64,000 bases of DNA from Atopsyche davidsoni. Lineage: Eukaryota; Arthropoda; Insecta; Trichoptera; Hydrobiosidae. A program made the position numbers and the translations under genes. This document shows, piece after piece, positions 59,363 to 64,000 of this stretch. Within the stretch, counting starts at the first letter, position 1. Each line of letters begins with the position of its first letter. The stretch spans positions 9,552,501 through 9,616,500 of the forward strand of contig JAILWY010000008.1 of the NCBI GenBank assembly GCA_022113835.1. The letters run 5' to 3'. Under the pieces are notes generated by a model. It was not told the origin of the DNA. It saw nothing but the letters and a program-made list of their open reading frames with translations, and did not search any database.

Positions 59363-60993
59363 GTAATAATTCATTTAATACTTATTGTGATATATTTATA
59401 TCAATAAATAATAACTCAACTTTAATAAAGATATTGATACGGATGCAGTATTACATATTATTATAAATTTGCATTTCTCAGACAAATTAGATGTATATTT
59501 TTTATTTGATTTAATAAATTCGTCAGTCTTTCAAACTCTCTCCCAAGGATTGGGCAAGTGATTAATTTCTATGCGGTTGCAGTTGATGCTTGTAGACTTC
59601 CAGCTAAGTTCTTGAGCATCGTCATTTTAAGGATCTTGGTTTACGGTGGAGGTTTGTGGCCTCATACTTAAGAATGAATAAAGGCCAAAACCTTACAACT
59701 CCACATGCTGAGGATTCCAAGTTGGAGTTCGGGCTTTACTTTTCTCAAGACCCTGGTCTCTGAATCTTATGATAGGCCTCACTTCAGTCAGTTTTTAGTT
59801 TTTAACTCAACACTAATATTGTTAATATCAATATACCCACTAAGTTGAAACCACTTACTCAAAATAAAACACAATTACTAATACTGCATCCTTATTGATT
59901 TTTTAATCTAAACAAATACAGTTCGATGGCTATTATTCAGTTAATTTGATACATTTTTGATGAAATTACATTTAAACTGAATTTGCAGAGTGCATTTTGA
60001 GTTAATTTTCATTGAAATACTGAATACACGGAAATTTAATTAATACATACAATTTTGGTTTAGACCAAATGCATCAAGTGAAAATCTCTTAATCAATGAA
60101 ATCGGTCAGTTTTTCAACATTTATTCAAATGCAATTATGTTATAACATTGAGAATTGGTGTCTGATAGGTCAGAAATTTGACCTTGACGAAATCTGACAA
60201 CAACTTTTCAAACAATACCGGTAATTGCATCAGAAAAAATGGGTTTTATCTCGATGCAATTACGGCATCCGTACTCACCCCATTTAGTGTTTGGTTATTT
60301 GGAGCACAGACGTCACTAGTCGTATTACTTGTGAAGTGCGGAGACTTCATGCATATTGTACACTCAAGGAGAGGCTTAAATTTTAAAAGAAATCCCAAAA
60401 GTAAGTTCAATGCTTCATTATTATATTTTTCTATTTATATTTCTGTAGAACATCTTTCTAGAACTCATGGTATGGAATGATGGTACCTTGTTGATGATTA
60501 AATACCATAAAAGGGAATAAATAATATTCTATGGCTTTTTTTATTGAAGTTACGTAAAATATAGTTTTTCAATTATAAATTTCGTTTCCCGTGTTTTTTT
60601 TTGCTAAACAAAGCGAAACTTGTATCTGTAAATGCAAAAAAACCTGCCAAAGTTTCTTTATAAATATAGAGTGCTAGTGGTAAATATAGCATGTTTTTAT
60701 GTAACCTTCCTTTCTAGTTAGTGAAAACATAATATTTTTGCATCTTTAGAAGAAATCTTGCAATATTTATAGATGATGTAATGTTAATTTTTTATAAAAC
60801 CATTATAAAAAATGTTGAATTTCAATAATTCATTCACTATTTATTCCCTTTAGTGTACAATAGGTAGAAATCTTTCTCCTTGTGTATTTTTACAAAGCAT
60901 GATCCAATAAATATATTTTATAATCTAACTTGCATGAACTGCCAATAAATAAACACAAACTAACTTATATTGATTGTTTGTTGTCATTTTCAG
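59363..60993 (+). other. Last intron of Patj
   Basis: A 1.63-kb AT-rich intron ending CATTTTCAG. I saw no further exon with confidence. The open frame at 60178-60480 has no recognisable domain and no good acceptor with matching phase. If a small exon is hidden here, the frame of the terminal exon would change (see findings). Confidence 0.6.
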
Positions 60994-61161
60994 CATTACG
61001 AGACGCTACTGCAGACGTTCAGGCTTATTTTGAGGATTCACAATGATGTCAGTCGACTGTTCAACGACGGAAGAATCAGACACGAGTCAAAATGGAAATC
61101 ATCAACCGACAGATGTGATTTTTCATTCCAAGACTTTATTTCTGATGGGAATTGCACTTAA
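60994..61161 (+). CDS. Patj: Patj terminal coding exon (frame uncertain)
   Basis: The acceptor TCATTTTCAG precedes 60994. Joined in phase 0 to exon 59271-59362 it reads HYETLLQTFRLILRIHNDVS and runs to a TAA at 61159-61161, adding 55 residues with no recognised domain. The other two frames also look protein-like in parts: one gives ALRDATADVQAYFEDSQ and a stop, and another, further on, gives CSTTEESDTSQNGNHQP. The phase-0 frame is chosen only because it follows the preceding exon directly. A hidden exon or a 1-bp assembly error could make another frame the real one. Confidence 0.55.
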   Translation, partial: HYETLLQTFRLILRIHNDVSRLFNDGRIRHESKWKSSTDRCDFSFQDFISDGNCT

Positions 61162-64000
61162 AGATTTCTTCTTTTAACTCTTTGTATATTTTTTTAAAGA
61201 AAATACATGTGATTGATTTTCGGTATAATATTTTAAATAATATAATATCACTCTTCTACATGATTATTTTTGAAGAAACCGGTCATGTGGAAACCGATTA
61301 TTTTATAGATACATGTATAAAAGTATCACATTATTATTATTTTTTTTAATAAAAGTAAACGAGTTGTAGAGTTTAAAAAATCAAAGTGGCTATTCAAACT
61401 CCGTCCTGCGTTATAAGGAGAATCTGCATTGTGAATGGTTTTAAACAATACTTACATTTGAGGAAAGAAAAATGCCTAAAATTATAATCCCATTCAACAA
61501 TAGTTATATACTATATTTCATAATATATTTGCTTGCCGAGTTGAGTTTTTAAGTATTATGTTTTAAGTTACAATGCCAAAAGTATGTTCCGTGTACACAA
61601 GTCAAAAACTTTTGCCAGTCAGAGGTCTGCCTAAAATATGTTATTTTTATGCTTTAATTATTAGGTGATGTAGCAAATAACTACATAAAATATATAGCAT
61701 TTAGGATTAGGTAGATATGGATTACATTTCATCAGTTTACTGATGTTAATATGGTTCTATATATATGTAGGATATTGTTTTATAGTATAAACCTACAAAC
61801 ATATTGTGACCTGTCCGATTGCTAAAATTAAATACTTATAAGAATAAAAAAATATGTAATTACTATAAGTTGTTAATCTTAGGTGTTATTGTAACTGCAT
61901 AATATATAAATGAATGTCTACTCACAGTAACATAGACGACGTGCACAACACTAACAAACACAGTTAAATGTGAGATTTAACTTTCTTTACACCGGCAGAT
62001 TTTACGTCAGATTAGTTTATTAAGAAAGACCCTAATCTTTAGCAGCACTTTTATTTTCAGAATTAATATATCCAATCTAACGTGGTTATGATGCTTTTAT
62101 AAAATGTAAACGCTGTAAAAATGCAGTGTGATATTTTGGCCTAACTGATAATATGATAAATTAACTGATATCCTATTAGGCTATTCCAAATAAATAGAAA
62201 AATAAAGATGTGCTTTTATTATTAGTATCAAATTACTGAAACTATTTTATAAAATGTTTTAGTGAATCATATATAATAAAAAATCAATGTGCAATGACTG
62301 TAAACATTTATTGTGAAATAATGATCGTCCTCAATACTTATTTTTCAATATACTTATCAAATAAGAAGTGAAGAAAAATAAAACGTATTCAAATAAGAGT
62401 ACTTACATAGTATTTTTTTTTAAACCTAATTTATTTTTTATGAAAATTAATGTATTGTTTGAATTGATTTAAATTTGGGTTTGTAATTTAGTTTATATTA
62501 ACTCTAAGAAAAAAATTCTCTGAAATTTTACTGCAATTTGCTGAATCACATTACGGAATTGAGAAATTCTTATTCTGGTCCTCATTTCATATTGTATTCA
62601 TTTTGCTTGTCACAAATTTCACGGGTTATTACCTTTTTTCCAAATTCTAGACTAGAGATTGATATAAGGTTTACGTGAACAGAAATATAAGAAAATTCTA
62701 TTCTAATTATCACATCAAATAAGCATAAATTTTCTTCCGTTAATACTTGCTCCGTCCCAAAAGTTACCTTTAGACAAATCGCTCACAAACATGGCCACCT
62801 TTTCGAGAGTCCAGAATGGTCTAAAATAAGTTTAATATATTTTGCAGTATCAAAAATATCATTAAATAAGTGTCAGCTATTTTTGACGATGCAATATGAA
62901 GGCTTTACATAAGTCAGCCGTGGGTGTGCAATTTAGATATAATTGATAAATTTATCATTGTTTATATATTTCCTGATCTCAACTCTTCTTGAGTAAGGAT
63001 TTTTTCTTTAATTGTAAAAATTAGCGTTCAGATATTCGCAGATTGTGGTTTATATAATAATAAATATATTTTTCAAATGTATTACTGTTTCGCCAATCAA
63101 TGTGATAGTATAAAAGTTGTCAAAGCAATTGTCCACAGCTTGCAATTTTTAGTAAATGCTTATAAGTGTGCTATTATAAATTAGCCCCTTTACGTCATTG
63201 GGTAAATAAAATCATACATATCGTTAGTTAATCTGTGTCAATTAATTGTATTTGATGTGACTCGGTGTTTGTCACTAGAGAGTAAATGTTTATTAAAATA
63301 AATATGTTAAAACCTATGGTAGCAGTGAAAGGAGTTGTATTGTAAAGCGATATATGGTTGGGTTGTTAATTATAGAATCAGAAAACATCCTGATTAACAT
63401 CACAACGTTAAAATGATTTTGCATAACATGGCGAGTCCAACTTAATGCATAAATAAATGTGGAAAATATTTATATTCAAAGATATTTTTCGTCAGTTATA
63501 TAGATATTATTTTTTTTATGAGACAAATACGTTTTCAATTCACTCGTTTTAGTTTATAAAATGAATTGTAGATTTTTTCCCAAGTGTGAATGCTGCTTTA
63601 TATAATAATTGCCAAATGTTAATTTTCTTTGAGAAATTATTTTTTCGAACAAACTCTTTACACTTAAGTATAATTATGTGGTGTCTCCACCTTGTTGATC
63701 AGAGAAGTGGATTGAATGTTCATAAAACCTTTCAGATTTTCTCGGAGTTGTACAAAATACAAGTAAAAACAGATTGTTTACGGATATTTTCACTTTACTC
63801 GGTAATAACCAATATAATGCGATAGTTTCACGTGACAACAAGTCACTTCTAAGTTTTAAAGCAACCACTCATTTTCAACAATTTTACTTTTGCAATACAG
63901 TAGTAGCATCAATTTTTTTTTACTTTTCAGACATAAATCATTACTGAAACGTAATCATCTTGATTTTATATTTGCAAATTCTTTAGTAGCACAATAAACT
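61162..64000 (+). other. 3' UTR and downstream region
   Basis: AT-rich sequence without further coding exons. Candidate polyadenylation signals AATAAA lie at 61348, 61843, 62189, 62201 and 63993, so the transcript may end soon after 61350 or extend much further. No neighbouring gene is recognised up to the end of the window. Confidence 0.65.
61348..61353 (+). terminator. First candidate polyadenylation signal of Patj
   Basis: A canonical AATAAA 187 bp after the stop codon, preceded by a T-rich stretch and followed by a GAGTTGTAGAGTTT stretch that could act as a GU-rich downstream element. Later AATAAA sites exist, so use of this one is inferred. Confidence 0.45.

Noticed and set aside
60178..60480. 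100-codon open frame in the last Patj intron as a hidden exon or separate gene
   Set aside because: AT-rich, no recognisable domain, no splice borders with the right phase; kept only as a possible explanation if transcripts show an extra exon.
61272..61292. GAAACCGGTCATGTGG in the 3' region as another hammerhead copy
   Set aside because: The GAAA and stem-III string is present, but there is no CUGANGA-like box or stem II upstream, and the family tail is absent.

Overview
The window reads as nuclear DNA of an insect, order not determined. It is AT-rich, dense in transposon relics and simple repeats, and carries short interstitial TTAGG/CCTAA runs, the telomere unit of most insects. The only gene that can be assembled with confidence is on the + strand: an insect Patj (Pals1-associated tight junction / INAD-like) gene, a scaffold of the Crumbs-Stardust-Patj apical polarity complex. 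Thirteen internal coding exons between 15981 and 59362 keep the reading frame across every junction, have AG/GT borders, and together encode four PDZ domains. A terminal exon at 60994-61161 closes the frame and has polyadenylation signals behind it. In total about 743 residues are encoded here.

Layout. Positions 1-8843 lie upstream of the assembled exons. They hold a possible first exon of an unidentified minus-strand gene (393-617), a nuclear-receptor half-site cluster, a 26-copy 9-bp minisatellite and a foldback repeat with a hammerhead-ribozyme core. A GC-rich exon candidate at 8844-8955 could start a Patj form without the L27 domain. PDZ-A is encoded at 15981-16115 and 22663-22818, followed by linker exon 23452-23640. 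A 26.4-kb repeat-filled intron precedes PDZ-B (50060-54061). Linker exon 54138-54344 leads into PDZ-C (55184-56233), then a linker (58076-58205), PDZ-D (58299-59362) and the tail exon. The L27 domain, which in fly Patj precedes the first PDZ and binds Stardust, was not found and probably lies upstream of the window.

The introns carry relics of LINEs (many copies of one 3' tail, plus a possible R1-like fragment), a broken mariner transposase, a pogo/Tigger-like fragment, a 287-bp hAT-type MITE with an 8-bp target-site duplication, tRNA-derived SINE-like sequence inside a 134-bp-arm palindrome, and a dispersed family that ends in hammerhead-ribozyme-like motifs of the kind known from Penelope-like elements. 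The hammerhead family is the most interesting non-coding signal. The copy at 6298-6337 keeps the full catalytic core and flanking stem; three other copies share the same architecture with a changed core base. No operon, CRISPR array or prokaryotic feature is present.
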